64,000 nucleotides of DNA from Tannerella sp. (GTDB lineage: Bacteria; Bacteroidota; Bacteroidia; Bacteroidales; Tannerellaceae), in assembly GCA_031276175.1 (NCBI GenBank), contig JAISNP010000109.1, positions 1-64,000 of the forward strand, read 5' to 3'. The notes beneath the pieces are model-generated. The model did no database searches, was not told the origin of the DNA, and saw only the letters and a program-made list of their open reading frames with translations. Of this stretch, positions 1 through 9,698 are shown one piece after another. Position 1 is the stretch's first letter, and every line of letters begins with the position of its first letter. The translations under genes and the position numbers were made by a program.

Positions 1-28
1 AATAAAAAGATAAGAATGTTTCCGTATT

Positions 29-500
29 AGAAACTGCTTTGAATTAACATAAATATGGACGACAATAACCGAGTTTCCGTCGACAACAACCGAATTATTG
101 TCGACAACAACCGAGTTTCCGTCGACAACAACCGAGTTTCTGTCGACAACAAATGAGTTTCTGTCGACAACAACTGAGTTTCTGTCGACAACAAATGAGT
201 TTCCGTCGACAACATTTGAGTTTCTGTCGACAATAAATGAGTTTCTGTCGACAACATTTGAGTTTCTGTCGACAACAAATGAGTTTCTGTCGACAACAAC
301 CGAGTTTCTGTCGACAACAAATGAGTTTCCGTCGACAACATTTGAGTTTCTGTCGACAACATTTGAGTTTCCGTCGACAACAACCGAGTTTCCGTCGACA
401 ACAACTGAGTTTCTGTCGACAACAAATGAGTTTCCGTCGACAATAAAAAGAAGAAATACTGCCTGCCGATAAGCATTTATGCTAATTCAAAACAGTTTCT
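29..500. repeat. 21-bp tandem array bounded by 26-bp inverted repeats
   Basis: Eighteen units of exactly 21 bp run from about 79 to 456, each with a gtcgac palindrome (in the form tGTCGACaacaa) followed by a variable aaccgag, aaatgag or atttgag segment and tttc. The array is enclosed by a near-perfect inverted repeat, at 29-54 and 475-500 (24 of 26 positions match when one arm is reverse-complemented). Because the period is a multiple of three, open frames run through on both strands (for example LLSTETH and STTTEF repeats); I take these as by-products, not genes. The rest of 1-633 holds no gene that I can support. Confidence 0.9.
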
Positions 501-633
501 TAGTCTTCGCATCACTTTAAAAGATAAAAAGCGCCTGAATGCGATGAATTGCGGGGTTTAGATTGCCGGATGCCGGTCAACACTAATCATGGTTGGCGCG
601 ACTTTCGGCATGTTTCTTTTGTTCGTAAATACA

Positions 634-1830
634 TTAATTCTTTTGGGAGTCGACTTTTTCTATCGAAAGAGTATTTTTAAGCGCCTCAAGGCCTTTCCGA
701 AGCATGGCGCGCGGGCAGCCGACGTTCATGCGGAGATAGCCTTCGCCTTCGCGGCCGAACATCGTGCCGTTGTTCAGCGCCAGTCCCGCTCCGTTGCATA
801 CGAGCGCAAACAATTCCTGCTGATTCATTTTCAGGTCGCGGCAGTCCAGCCATATCAGAAACGATGCCTGGGGGCGATAGACCTTGATTTGCGGAATGTG
901 TGCGCGGACGTATTCTTCGGCGAACAGGATGTTTTTCTTTACATATTCAAGCATCTGCCGGCGCCATTCGTCGCCGCGGACGTAGGCGGCAACGGTCGCG
1001 ATGTACGAAAAAATCGTCCCTTCGTGCAGTTCGCACGCTTCAAGGAAGGAATAAAACGCGCGGCGTAACGAATCGTCGGGGACGATGGCGTATGACGATA
1101 CGATGCCGGCAATGTTGAACGTCTTGCTCGGCGCCATGAAAGTGATACTGCACGCGGCGGCATCGTCCGATACGGTCGGAAACGGGTGGTGTTCGAAGCC
1201 GGGGAACGTCATTTCCGAATGGATTTCGTCGGCGATGACGAGTATGCTACGCCTGCGGCATATTTCGGCAAGCCGTTGCAGCGTCTTTCCGTCCCAGACG
1301 ATGCCGGCCGGATTGTGCGGGCTTGAGAGTATCAGCGCCCGGCAACCGTTGTCCGCTACTGCCTCCAGATGTTCGAAATCCATTTCGTACACGCCGTTTA
1401 CCTGTCGCAGCGGATTGTAAACCACTTCGCGGTTCAGTTTTTCGGGCACGATGCGGAAGGGATGGTAAACGGGCGGTTGAATGATCACCTTGTCTCCTTT
1501 TTCCGTGAAACATTCCAGCGCCAGCCCGATGCCTTTCACGATGCCGGGGATGTAGCTGAGCCATTCTTCCCGCACGTCCCATTTGTACAAATGTTTTATC
1601 CAGCGGATGATTGAGGGGAAATATTCGGCCGGCGGGAAAGTATATCCGAAAACCGGATGTTCGCAACGTTTTTTCAGCGCGTCAACAATAAAATCGGGCG
1701 TGCGAAAATCCATGTCCGCCACCCAGAACGGCATCAGGTCTGCCTTGCCGAAAAGGTCTTTCAGTTTGTCGTATTTCAGGCAGTCGGTTCCCCTGCGCTC
1801 TACGATCTCGTCAAAATCATATTGTATCAT
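634..1830 (-). CDS. patB: PatB/MalY-family PLP-dependent C-S lyase (cystathionine beta-lyase type)
   Basis: Fold-type I PLP enzyme of about 398 residues, the usual size for PatB/MalY. These cytosolic enzymes cleave the C-S bond of cystathionine or cysteine conjugates to give pyruvate, ammonia and a thiol. Visible family features are the N-terminal PFWVADMDF segment, SSPHNPAG, ADEIHSE and the PLP-lysine motif APSKTFN. The ORF track starts at 1857, but MIQYDFDEIV at 1830 is the family-like N-terminus and the extra nine residues look untranslated. It stands alone, facing the upstream 21-bp array with its 3' end. The true substrate cannot be told from sequence, since aminotransferases of the same fold look similar, but the MalY-type motifs make the lyase call fairly safe. 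Confidence 0.85.
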   Translation of the reverse strand: MIQYDFDEIVERRGTDCLKYDKLKDLFGKADLMPFWVADMDFRTPDFIVDALKKRCEHPVFGYTFPPAEYFPSIIRWIKHLYKWDVREEWLSYIPGIVKGIGLALECFTEKGDKVIIQPPVYHPFRIVPEKLNREVVYNPLRQVNGVYEMDFEHLEAVADNGCRALILSSPHNPAGIVWDGKTLQRLAEICRRRSILVIADEIHSEMTFPGFEHHPFPTVSDDAAACSITFMAPSKTFNIAGIVSSYAIVPDDSLRRAFYSFLEACELHEGTIFSYIATVAAYVRGDEWRRQMLEYVKKNILFAEEYVRAHIPQIKVYRPQASFLIWLDCRDLKMNQQELFALVCNGAGLALNNGTMFGREGEGYLRMNVGCPRAMLRKGLEALKNTLSIEKVDSQKN

Positions 1831-1935
1831 CAATATTTTTGTTTTTACCGGATGCAAAAGTAAGCGAAATATTTCGAAACGGTATGCGAGCGAATAAAAA
1901 ACGGGAAAATCATTCCGTTATTTAGCAAGGATACT

Positions 1936-1943
1936 TACCTTTG
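1936..1943 (+). promoter_or_regulatory. Bacteroidetes -7 box (TACCTTTG)
   Basis: TACCTTTG matches the TAnnTTTG consensus of Bacteroidetes primary sigma promoters. It lies about 85 nt upstream of the TPR gene and is the only good candidate in this divergent gap. A clear -33 TTTG is not present. Confidence 0.5.
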
Positions 1944-2028
1944 TGCCGCTTACGGAATCTACATGCAGCGCGGCGCAGTATTATTAATGTATAGTGTTTG
2001 CATGGATAAAATAAAAGATTAAACGCAA

Positions 2029-5025
2029 ATGAAAAGAATTATTACACTATTGTGTCTGGCAGTGGGGAGCTACTCGGCAAGCGGACAGCGTTCGTACCGG
2101 TTCGAATCGCCGGACAGATTATTTAACGAAGGAAAAACCTTTTTCGAGTTGCGCGACTATTCCGGTTGTACGGACAAACTCGAAGTTTTTAAAGCGCAGT
2201 CGACCGACGGCGCACTGATTCAGGAAGCAGACTACATGATGGCATACATAGCCTTCGAGCAGGGGAAAACGACGAGCTTGGACGTACTGCAACGTTTCCT
2301 CTCGACGTATCCCGACAGCCGGCACAGAAACGAGATTTGTTTCCTCGCAGGTTCGGCCTGTTTCGAACTCGGCGACTATCATTCGACAATCCGGTGGCTG
2401 AACGAATCGGATGAGAGCGCACTCGGCGCGTCGCAACAAGCCGACTACGCTTTCAGGATGGCATACGCAATGTTGCAGACAGAAGATCTTGTAGGCGCGC
2501 GCTATTACTTCTCGTCGCTCCGGCAGTCGGCCGGCTATATGACTTCGGCAGCCTACTACATTGCCTGCATCGACTATGCGGAAAAGAAATACGACACGGC
2601 GCTCGGCAGTTTCACGAAACTGAAAAGCAATCCCGAATACGGCGAACGCGCGTCTTACTTCATCATCCGGATTTATTTCGTCAACAGTCAGTACGAAAAA
2701 GTCATTGCCCACGGCGAAGAGTTGTTGAAAACGTATCCGGACAATGCGGACAATACGGAAATATACCGCCTTCTGGGCAATGCGTACTACCGTCAGGGCG
2801 ACCGGACGAAGGCAACGGAGATGCTCGAAAAATATACGGAATCGACCGACCGGCCGTTGCGCGGCGACTTGTATCTGCTCGGCGTTTGCTACTATCACCG
2901 AAACGACTACGGAAAGGCCGTCGACGCGCTTTCGAAAACCGTCGACGAAACGGACGAACTGACCCAGAACGCCTACCTCTACCTCGGACAAAGCTACTTG
3001 AAACTGAACGATAAAAACAACGCCCGCATGGCTTTTGAATGGGCGGCCACTTCGGAATACGACAAGCAGGTGCAGGAAACGGCGCTGTACAATTATGCGC
3101 TGGTGATTCACGAAACGTCTTTTTCGGGTTTTGGCGAGTCCGTTGCCATTTTCGAAGATTTCCTCAACGACTTCCCCAACTCGCAGTATGCCGACAAGGT
3201 GAACGACTATCTGACCGAAGTGTATTTAAGCACCAAAAACTATGAATCGGCGCTGGCGTCTATCGAAAAAATACGCCGTCCGGGAGCGCAGATACTTGCC
3301 GCCAAGCAAAACTTGCTCTTTCAATTGGGCGCGCAGGCGTTTACGAACCAGACGCCCGAACGCGCCGTCGAATACTTCAATCAGGCAATCGCCCTGAAAG
3401 GCTACGATGCGGCAACATACGCCGACGCCTGTTTCTGGCGCGCCGAATCGTACTACCGCCTGAACAGTTTCGCACAGGCGGCGCAGGACTATCAGGCTTA
3501 TATCGACAATGCAAAAGGACGCTCGCCTGATGTTTATGCGCTGGCGCACTATAATTTGGGATACAGTCATTTTAAGAAAAAATCATACGCGCCGGCTTTG
3601 AAAGCGTTTAGACGGTATGCCGATCTGGAGAAAAACACTTCGGAGCCTTCGCTTGCCGACGCATACAACCGCATCGGCGACTGTCTGTTTTACGACCGTC
3701 AATATGCCGCGGCAGAAGAAAGCTACACCCGGGCTGCCGCCCTGCAACCCGGTTCGGGCGGTTACGCGCTATACCAGAAAGGGCTTGTCATGGGACTGCA
3801 AAAAGACTATCGGGGCAAAATCGCGATGCTGGACAAGCTGATTCGCGAATATCCCGAATCGCCGTATGTGGACGATGCGCTATACGAAAAGGGACGTTCG
3901 TACGTCATGCTCGACATGCCCGACAAGGCTGCCGAATCGTTCGACAAGCTGATTGCCGACTTCCCGCAGAACAGCCTTGCCCGCAAGTCGGGACTTCAAC
4001 TGGGACTGCTTTACTTCAACAGCAACCGGCCGGAAAAGGCCATCTACGCCTATAAACGGGTGATTGCCGACTATCCGGGCAGCGAGGAAACCAAAATAGC
4101 CTTGCAGGATCTGAAGACGGTGTATGCCGACATGAACGATGTGGCCGGATATGCGGCATATGTCCGTACGCTCGGCGGAAATGTCCGCTTCGAAATCAGC
4201 GAACAGGATTCGCTGACTTATTTTGCTGCCGAAAAACTGTTCCTGCGCGGCGACAACGACGGCGCTCGACGCAGCCTGCGCAGCTATGTGGCGTCTTTCC
4301 CCGGCGGAGCTTTCAACCTTGATGCCAACTATTACCTCGGACAAATCGCTTTCGCCCAAAAGGACTATGCCGAGGCGAGGCAACGCTTCTCGACCGTCCT
4401 CGGCTACGGAAATACAAAATTCTCGGAAGAAGCGCTTGCGCGGAAATCCGAAGTTGAATACGTGGAAAAAGACTACGCCGCTGCCATGGAGAGTTTCAAA
4501 CAACTGCTGGCGGTTGCCGAGTCGGCGCAAAACGCCGAAGCCGCCAAGCTCGGCATCCTGCGCTGCGCACGGCAGACAGGCCTCCATGCCGAAACGCGAA
4601 AAGCTGCCGACGAACTGCTTAAAAACGCCAAGCTGTCGCCCGAAGTGGCCGCCGAAGCCCGATTATCGCGCGCCAAAGCCTGTCTGGCACAGCACGAAGC
4701 GGACAAGGCCGATGCCGACCTCGTCGCCCTGAGTAAGGATACGCGAACGGTCTACGGCGCCGAAGCCAAATATCTGCTCGCATGGACGTATTTCGACAAA
4801 AACGAGTATGACAAGGCCGAAAAGGAACTGATGGATTTCATCCGCAAGGGCACGTCGCATCAATACTGGCTCGCACGGGCATTTGTTCTCCTTTCGGACG
4901 TGTATGTCCGCAAGGGAGACGACTTTCAGGCACGCCAGTATCTGCTCAACCTGCAGAAAAATTACAAAGGCAAAGACGATATTACCGGAATGATAGAAGA
5001 ACGATTGGATAAACTCAACAAATAA
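2029..5025 (+). CDS. Exported tetratricopeptide-repeat protein (998 aa)
   Basis: A cleavable signal peptide (MKRIITLLCLAVGSYSASG, no lipobox cysteine) is followed by about 950 residues of tandem TPR helices. Typical repeat pieces are YRLLGNAYYRQGD, AYLYLGQSYLKLND and AYNRIGDCLFYDRQYAAAEESY, and the spacing resembles the YbgF/Tol-Pal and BamD type TPR of periplasmic scaffolds. It should sit in the periplasm or on the inner face of the outer membrane as a protein-binding solenoid. The next gene, an outer-membrane barrel, begins 3 nt after its stop, so the two are almost certainly co-translated and probably act together. Proteins of this kind are common in Bacteroidales, but I know of no assigned function. 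It is not a lipoprotein, which argues against SprE/PorW. Confidence 0.8.
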   Translation: MKRIITLLCLAVGSYSASGQRSYRFESPDRLFNEGKTFFELRDYSGCTDKLEVFKAQSTDGALIQEADYMMAYIAFEQGKTTSLDVLQRFLSTYPDSRHRNEICFLAGSACFELGDYHSTIRWLNESDESALGASQQADYAFRMAYAMLQTEDLVGARYYFSSLRQSAGYMTSAAYYIACIDYAEKKYDTALGSFTKLKSNPEYGERASYFIIRIYFVNSQYEKVIAHGEELLKTYPDNADNTEIYRLLGNAYYRQGDRTKATEMLEKYTESTDRPLRGDLYLLGVCYYHRNDYGKAVDALSKTVDETDELTQNAYLYLGQSYLKLNDKNNARMAFEWAATSEYDKQVQETALYNYALVIHETSFSGFGESVAIFEDFLNDFPNSQYADKVNDYLTEVYLSTKNYESALASIEKIRRPGAQILAAKQNLLFQLGAQAFTNQTPERAVEYFNQAIALKGYDAATYADACFWRAESYYRLNSFAQAAQDYQAYIDNAKGRSPDVYALAHYNLGYSHFKKKSYAPALKAFRRYADLEKNTSEPSLADAYNRIGDCLFYDRQYAAAEESYTRAAALQPGSGGYALYQKGLVMGLQKDYRGKIAMLDKLIREYPESPYVDDALYEKGRSYVMLDMPDKAAESFDKLIADFPQNSLARKSGLQLGLLYFNSNRPEKAIYAYKRVIADYPGSEETKIALQDLKTVYADMNDVAGYAAYVRTLGGNVRFEISEQDSLTYFAAEKLFLRGDNDGARRSLRSYVASFPGGAFNLDANYYLGQIAFAQKDYAEARQRFSTVLGYGNTKFSEEALARKSEVEYVEKDYAAAMESFKQLLAVAESAQNAEAAKLGILRCARQTGLHAETRKAADELLKNAKLSPEVAAEARLSRAKACLAQHEADKADADLVALSKDTRTVYGAEAKYLLAWTYFDKNEYDKAEKELMDFIRKGTSHQYWLARAFVLLSDVYVRKGDDFQARQYLLNLQKNYKGKDDITGMIEERLDKLNK

Positions 5026-5028
5026 GCA

Positions 5029-6801
5029 ATGAAAAATATACATGCAACAATAAAGGTTTTGACGATAGCGGCGATATGGGGCGTATGCGCCGCCGTCGGC
5101 ACGATAAAAGCGCAGGAGCAACTGGAACGCGAGATGACGCTGGAACGCGAATACGACCCGACCGTTCGGGATGCCAACAAAATAAACCGGCTTCCTGAAA
5201 TAAAAGAACCCGTCGTCTCCAAACGACCGATAGATTATTCGCCCTTTACGTCGCCCGCCTACCCAAGCGGGGAGATTGCCGCCCTTTCGCCGGGCAATAT
5301 CCATACGGAAATACTGCATAACAAGCGGCGCGGATACTTTCATTTCGGCGGCGGGATGTATGCCAACCTGAGCGGCGACCTGGGATACCATCTCATAGAC
5401 GGCGAGCAGGGCAAACTGGCGCTTTTCGTCACGCACAACTCGACCGCCGGTAACGTGAAATTCCCCGAATACGACAACCTCCGGCGAAAAGCCAAACTGA
5501 ACGACAACCTTGTCGCTGCGGATTTCAACCATTCCATCGGGCGTAATGCCGCGCTCAGGATCGGCGCATCGTACGGTTATACGGGTTTCAATTACTACGG
5601 AATACCTTTCACTACAGTTTTCAGTTCCGTCCCTGTCGAAAACGATACCGAAACCGGTCAGATCAACCAAACCGTCGACTTCAACCTCGGCATATCGGGC
5701 GATAACGGCAAGTTCGGATACACACTCGGCGCCGATTTCAGGCATTTCAATCAGAAATACGGTTGGAGGAAAGATTTGGACGGCATCCGCGAAGACCGGC
5801 TCGCCCCGAAATTCGACATGAATTTTTCTGTCGGGGATGCCGGGCAGCGCATCGGGATTGCGGGCGCGGCGGATTTTTTCAACTACCGCTATCCGTCCGT
5901 TTACAACATCGACGATTTGACCGGATACAGGAGCCACGTCGAAGCGACCGTCTCGCCCTATTTCATTACCGGAGGCGAAACGTGGCATCTCCGCCTCGGA
6001 GCGAATGTCATGCTTATCTCCGGCGATTCGCTTCGGGTTTTTGCTTCGCCGAACGTCTCCGTCGAGGCGCAGGTGGCCGACAGGACTGTTTTTTATGCCG
6101 ACGCGCGGGGCGAAATCCGCTCGAACGACGCTTACTCGCTTTCGCGCCTTAACCGGTACACGGATCATTCGGTGGCGGTTAAACCTTCGCGCACGTGGTT
6201 AGACGCCCGGCTCGGTATCCGCAGCGGTATTGCGGAAGGATTCCGGACGGACATCTTTGCAGGTTTCAGGAGCACGAAGGACGCGGCGTTTTTTATCCCG
6301 ACTTACCGTGCGTACGAAAATGCGGATTTTGCCTCCTACGCCGCCGCGCTTCAGGCGGACGCTTCGCTGATGTGCGCCGGAGCGGTGTTCATGTATGCGT
6401 TCCGTACGCTGGTCGATATTTCGCTGAAAGGCGTATACAACCGGTGGACGGTCGACGACGACGGGCACAGTTACACGCCATACGCTGACGGCAACGACGG
6501 CATGAAGCCTTACGGGCTGCCGGAGGCGGAACTGAACGCCGACGTGACGGTAAAGCCGCTGGCGCCGCTCGCCCTGACGCTCGACTATTATCTGGGCACG
6601 GGGCGGTACACGCTGCTGCTCGGCAGGGAAGTGCGGATGAAAGACCTTCACGAACTGAACTTTCGCGCCTCGTGGAATTTCAACGACAACTTCGGGGCAT
6701 ATCTGAAACTGAACAATCTGATGTTTCGCAGTCAGGAGCGGATGTACGGCTATCCGATGCAAGGCTTCCACGCAATGGCGGGGATCAATATCAACTTTTG
6801 A
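5029..6801 (+). CDS. Outer-membrane beta-barrel protein, partner of the TPR protein
   Basis: 590 residues with a signal peptide (ending near GTIKAQ), a short charged N-terminal stretch (REMTLEREYDPTVRDANK) and then a long series of alternating hydrophobic strands ending in GININF with a terminal phenylalanine, as expected for a BAM-assembled outer-membrane barrel. It lacks a recognisable TonB box and plug domain, although automated annotation may call such proteins TonB-receptor-like. It starts 3 nt after the TPR gene and is followed by a strong hairpin terminator, so the two form a bicistronic unit. What the pair transports or assembles is unknown. Confidence 0.7.
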   Translation: MKNIHATIKVLTIAAIWGVCAAVGTIKAQEQLEREMTLEREYDPTVRDANKINRLPEIKEPVVSKRPIDYSPFTSPAYPSGEIAALSPGNIHTEILHNKRRGYFHFGGGMYANLSGDLGYHLIDGEQGKLALFVTHNSTAGNVKFPEYDNLRRKAKLNDNLVAADFNHSIGRNAALRIGASYGYTGFNYYGIPFTTVFSSVPVENDTETGQINQTVDFNLGISGDNGKFGYTLGADFRHFNQKYGWRKDLDGIREDRLAPKFDMNFSVGDAGQRIGIAGAADFFNYRYPSVYNIDDLTGYRSHVEATVSPYFITGGETWHLRLGANVMLISGDSLRVFASPNVSVEAQVADRTVFYADARGEIRSNDAYSLSRLNRYTDHSVAVKPSRTWLDARLGIRSGIAEGFRTDIFAGFRSTKDAAFFIPTYRAYENADFASYAAALQADASLMCAGAVFMYAFRTLVDISLKGVYNRWTVDDDGHSYTPYADGNDGMKPYGLPEAELNADVTVKPLAPLALTLDYYLGTGRYTLLLGREVRMKDLHELNFRASWNFNDNFGAYLKLNNLMFRSQERMYGYPMQGFHAMAGININF

Positions 6802-6830
6802 AATAATCGGGGGAACGACAATTCACGTAC

Positions 6831-6863
6831 AAGTCCTGCCGTCTCCGGCGGGACTTTTTTTTC
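6831..6863 (+). terminator. Rho-independent terminator
   Basis: A 10-bp stem (agtcctgccg / cggcgggact, one G-T wobble) with a tctc loop is followed directly by eight T residues. It closes the TPR and barrel operon. Confidence 0.9.
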
Positions 6864-6990
6864 GCAGCGTTTTCATTTCATTCCCTTCTCTTCCCTGCAA
6901 TTTATATCGAACACGGATTAATCTTATGCGCCTGTATGGATTTTCCCTTTCCTGCGCATCTTATTTTATACAACCAAATCAGGAACAGAT

Positions 6991-8805
6991 ATGAAGATAA
7001 AAGCATTTTACGTAATGATGATTGTCCATGCGGGCATAGCGGTACACGGCGCCACGGAGGCAAAACGTGTACATTCGACGCCGGACGAAGTCACCCTCTT
7101 TTTCCACGGCGCGGAACTGACCCACTCGGCCGAGGCTTCGCTGGCGAAGGGTGAAAACGAAATAGTGATTGACGGGCTAAGTCCCTTGATCGACCGGAAC
7201 AGCCTGAAGATAAAAGTCACGGGAGGCGCCGTCGTTTCGGCCTACGAATTTTCGGTCGACTACCTGTCGGACGGGAAGACCAACCCCGTGGTACGGAAGC
7301 TGACCGACTCGGTCGAATTTTACGACAAAAAACTGCAGCAGACGGAGGTCGACATCGAAATAAACGGCCAACTGATCAACTTGCTGCAGAAAGGCACGAT
7401 GAAAAACGTATCCGGCTCGGAAAGCGGAATGTCTTTCGACGAATTAGTCAAGACGATGGACTACTACAAGACGAAATCCGTCGAACTGAAATCCGTTTCG
7501 TCCGAAAACAAAGAAAAGAAGGCCGCATACGAAGCGGAAATCAAACGCCTGAGGGCAAAACTGAACGACGAAACCGTCAAAAACAACAAGACCGCCGGCA
7601 TACTCAAACTCGTCCTGAATGCCCCGATTGCCGTAAACAGCCGGTTCACGATCAGTTATTTCACCGCCACCGCCGGATGGACGCCCTATTACGACATCCT
7701 TGTCGAATCGACCGACCGGCCGGTAAAAATCGTCTCCAAGGCCAAACTGCGCCAGACGACGGGGATTGAGTGGAACAAAGTCAAGCTGACGCTCTCGACC
7801 GCTGCGCCCGGCAACGGCAAAACGGCGCCGCGCTTCAGCACGTGGTTTCTGGATTTCCGGAACCCCTACTTCACGAGAGACAACGCGGCTATGAAGCAGA
7901 ACGCCTTTTCGTACAGCCTGAAAGAGATGCGCGCCTCCTCGCAGGTAATCGAAGAAGAGGAGACGCTCTTCGAAGCGGCGCCCGAGCCGCCGGCGCCGCC
8001 GAACTACCGCTACATCGTCAACGGCGCCGAAGTAGACCCGGACACTTACAACTCCATCGACCCCGCCATAATAGCCTCGCGCATGTTCCTCAACAGAGAG
8101 CAGGCCGGCGACGCCTGGGGCGATGACGTGGACGGCGTCTGGCAGGTAGAACTCAAACACAGCATGGACGACTATGTCGCCACATCCGAAAACATGCTGG
8201 ACATCACTTACGCCATCGACGTCCCCTATTCCATCCCCGGCAACGGCAAGGAGCAAACCCTCGAACTCAATACGCGCGAAGTCGAGGCTTCGTACAGGCA
8301 CTACTGCGCCCCGAAACTCGACCCCGAAACGTATCTGCTGGCCGAAATCGCCCACCCCGAACGGCTGAACCTGCCGAACGGCAAAGCCAACGTCACATAC
8401 GACGGGACATACATCGGCGAAACCATGATCGAGGCAAACTCCACCCTCGCCACCCTCACGCTCACCCTGGGCGTCGACCGCCGCGTCTCGGTGAAAAGAG
8501 AAAAAGTGCAGGACTTCAGCAGCCGCAAGTTCGTCGGCTCCGAAGCGGAGCAAATCTTCACCTACTCGCTCACCGTCAGAAACGGACGGAACAAACCTGT
8601 ACAAATGACGCTCAAAGACCAGTATCCCATCTCTTCGCAAAAAGAAATCAAAGTCGCGCTGCTCGACCGGACGACTGCGCCGTCTTTCAACGTAGAAGAC
8701 ATCGGCGTGCTGACGTGGGAAGAAGAACTGCAGGCCGGCGAAACAAAAACGTATGAGATCAGTTACAGCGTGAAGTATCCGAAAAACAAGACGCCTGACT
8801 TTTGA
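6991..8805 (+). CDS. MuiA-family (DUF4140/DUF4139) exported protein
   Basis: 604 residues resembling the mucoidy-inhibitor MuiA family: an N-terminal signal peptide, a DUF4140-like segment (about residues 30-130, VTLFFHGAELTHSAEASL), a coiled-coil stretch of Lys/Glu-rich helices (about 150-205) and a C-terminal DUF4139-like beta domain (about 215-604, with GWTPYYDILV and WNKVKLTLSTAAPG). A low-complexity Pro/Ala loop (APEPPAPPNYRYIVNGAEVD) interrupts the C-terminal domain; similar inserts with a Bacteroidetes YIVNG-type segment occur in this family. The biochemical role is not established. It is monocistronic, after a terminator and converging on the next gene. No close TAnnTTTG box was found upstream. 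Confidence 0.8.
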   Translation: MKIKAFYVMMIVHAGIAVHGATEAKRVHSTPDEVTLFFHGAELTHSAEASLAKGENEIVIDGLSPLIDRNSLKIKVTGGAVVSAYEFSVDYLSDGKTNPVVRKLTDSVEFYDKKLQQTEVDIEINGQLINLLQKGTMKNVSGSESGMSFDELVKTMDYYKTKSVELKSVSSENKEKKAAYEAEIKRLRAKLNDETVKNNKTAGILKLVLNAPIAVNSRFTISYFTATAGWTPYYDILVESTDRPVKIVSKAKLRQTTGIEWNKVKLTLSTAAPGNGKTAPRFSTWFLDFRNPYFTRDNAAMKQNAFSYSLKEMRASSQVIEEEETLFEAAPEPPAPPNYRYIVNGAEVDPDTYNSIDPAIIASRMFLNREQAGDAWGDDVDGVWQVELKHSMDDYVATSENMLDITYAIDVPYSIPGNGKEQTLELNTREVEASYRHYCAPKLDPETYLLAEIAHPERLNLPNGKANVTYDGTYIGETMIEANSTLATLTLTLGVDRRVSVKREKVQDFSSRKFVGSEAEQIFTYSLTVRNGRNKPVQMTLKDQYPISSQKEIKVALLDRTTAPSFNVEDIGVLTWEEELQAGETKTYEISYSVKYPKNKTPDF

Positions 8806-8918
8806 TGCGTCCGCACGCCGCGCACCCTTTTTCCGGAATACCGTCCGTCCCGTACCGGGAAGGAAAGCGGAAAAACGCTTCCATCCTACGGACAAACCAG
8901 TGAAAACAGTTAAAAAAC

Positions 8919-9020
8919 GCTTCGTACCAGCGGCAGAAGCGTAAAAGCAGACGGATTCATGCTTCGTACCAGCGGCAGAAGCATAAAAGCAGACGGATTC
9001 ACGGTTCTGCCGCTGGTATG
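8919..9020. repeat. Duplicated 42-bp unit plus inverted copy, likely bidirectional terminator
   Basis: Two direct copies (starting 8919 and 8961, spacing 42 bp) contain gcttcgtaccagcggcagaa. The reverse complement ttctgccgctggta follows at 9005-9018 and gives a perfect 14-bp stem with the second copy. It sits between two convergent genes, where a hairpin can stop transcription from both sides. The 42-bp spacing equals two 21-bp periods, as in the larger arrays of this window. Confidence 0.7.
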
Positions 9021-9030
9021 AGACTTAAAA

Positions 9031-9666
9031 CTAAAAATAAGCACGCTTCTGCCCGTCTGAAGCGCCTATGCTCCGTAAACATTTATCGGCAGCCTTCCTG
9101 ATCTGCTTTTGCAGCAGCGGGAGGGTGCCGAGATCGAAGGCGACGAAACGGTAATGCCCGTCGTACACCCTGGCTTTCGACGCATCGTACACCGAATAGT
9201 GGAACATGTGCGTGAAACTGTCGTACGGATAGACTTCCTTCTTGATGTAGTACTGGTCGATTACCAGCAGGTACGCCGCCTGCGCATCCTGCATCACGCG
9301 GCGGTATTCCTCTTCGTCTATCTCCGAAAGATTACTGTACAGCACATCGCCGTCGTAGTCGTACCGGAGGCCGGCAACCAGCCTCGCCGCCGCGTCGTCG
9401 CACGCCGAGAGACGGAGGCTTTGCTTAACGGCCGCATCTGCGAAGGCGTTGTAAAATTCGCGGTTGATAAATTCGTCCGTCGCATCCGTCGCCACGCCGA
9501 AATTCTCGGCTATCCGGTCGGCCGTATAGTAGTCGGACGAAAAGTAGCAGCCCTTCAGGCCTGCAAACAGGATTATACGGGTGGCAGGCGCCGTATCGTC
9601 TCCTGCAAAGGCGCGCAGGCCGGCAAAGGCTGCTACGACGACAAAAGCAAAGAATGTATTTCGCAT
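9031..9666 (-). CDS. Exported protein of unknown function (211 aa)
   Basis: The track ORF opens at a GTG at 9735, but the signal peptide (MRNTFFAFVVVAAFAGLRAFAG) begins at 9666, which I take as the start. The mature part is acidic and rich in Tyr and Asp, with no lipobox and no motif that I recognise. It lies 32 nt downstream of the Oar-like receptor gene on the same strand and is probably co-transcribed with it, so a periplasmic or surface accessory role is possible. No function is proposed. Confidence 0.6.
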   Translation of the reverse strand: MRNTFFAFVVVAAFAGLRAFAGDDTAPATRIILFAGLKGCYFSSDYYTADRIAENFGVATDATDEFINREFYNAFADAAVKQSLRLSACDDAAARLVAGLRYDYDGDVLYSNLSEIDEEEYRRVMQDAQAAYLLVIDQYYIKKEVYPYDSFTHMFHYSVYDASKARVYDGHYRFVAFDLGTLPLLQKQIRKAADKCLRSIGASDGQKRAYF

Positions 9667-9698
9667 ATCTTTTTTATTATTTCGCATACGTGGAGGGA

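Noticed and set aside
79-456. CRISPR array
   Set aside because: Units are contiguous 21-mers with no unique spacers of constant length, and no cas genes are present. The same holds for the other arrays.
27-476. Repeat-encoded ORFs (LLSTETH, GSELTPR, FVPGTSGTKI, STSRFGL)
   Set aside because: A 21- or 42-bp period keeps several frames open on both strands at once. No start signals, signal peptides or non-repetitive domains support real proteins.
2029-5025. T9SS component PorW/SprE
   Set aside because: It is a TPR protein of similar size, but with a normal signal peptide and no lipobox, and it is paired with an outer-membrane barrel far from the por genes.
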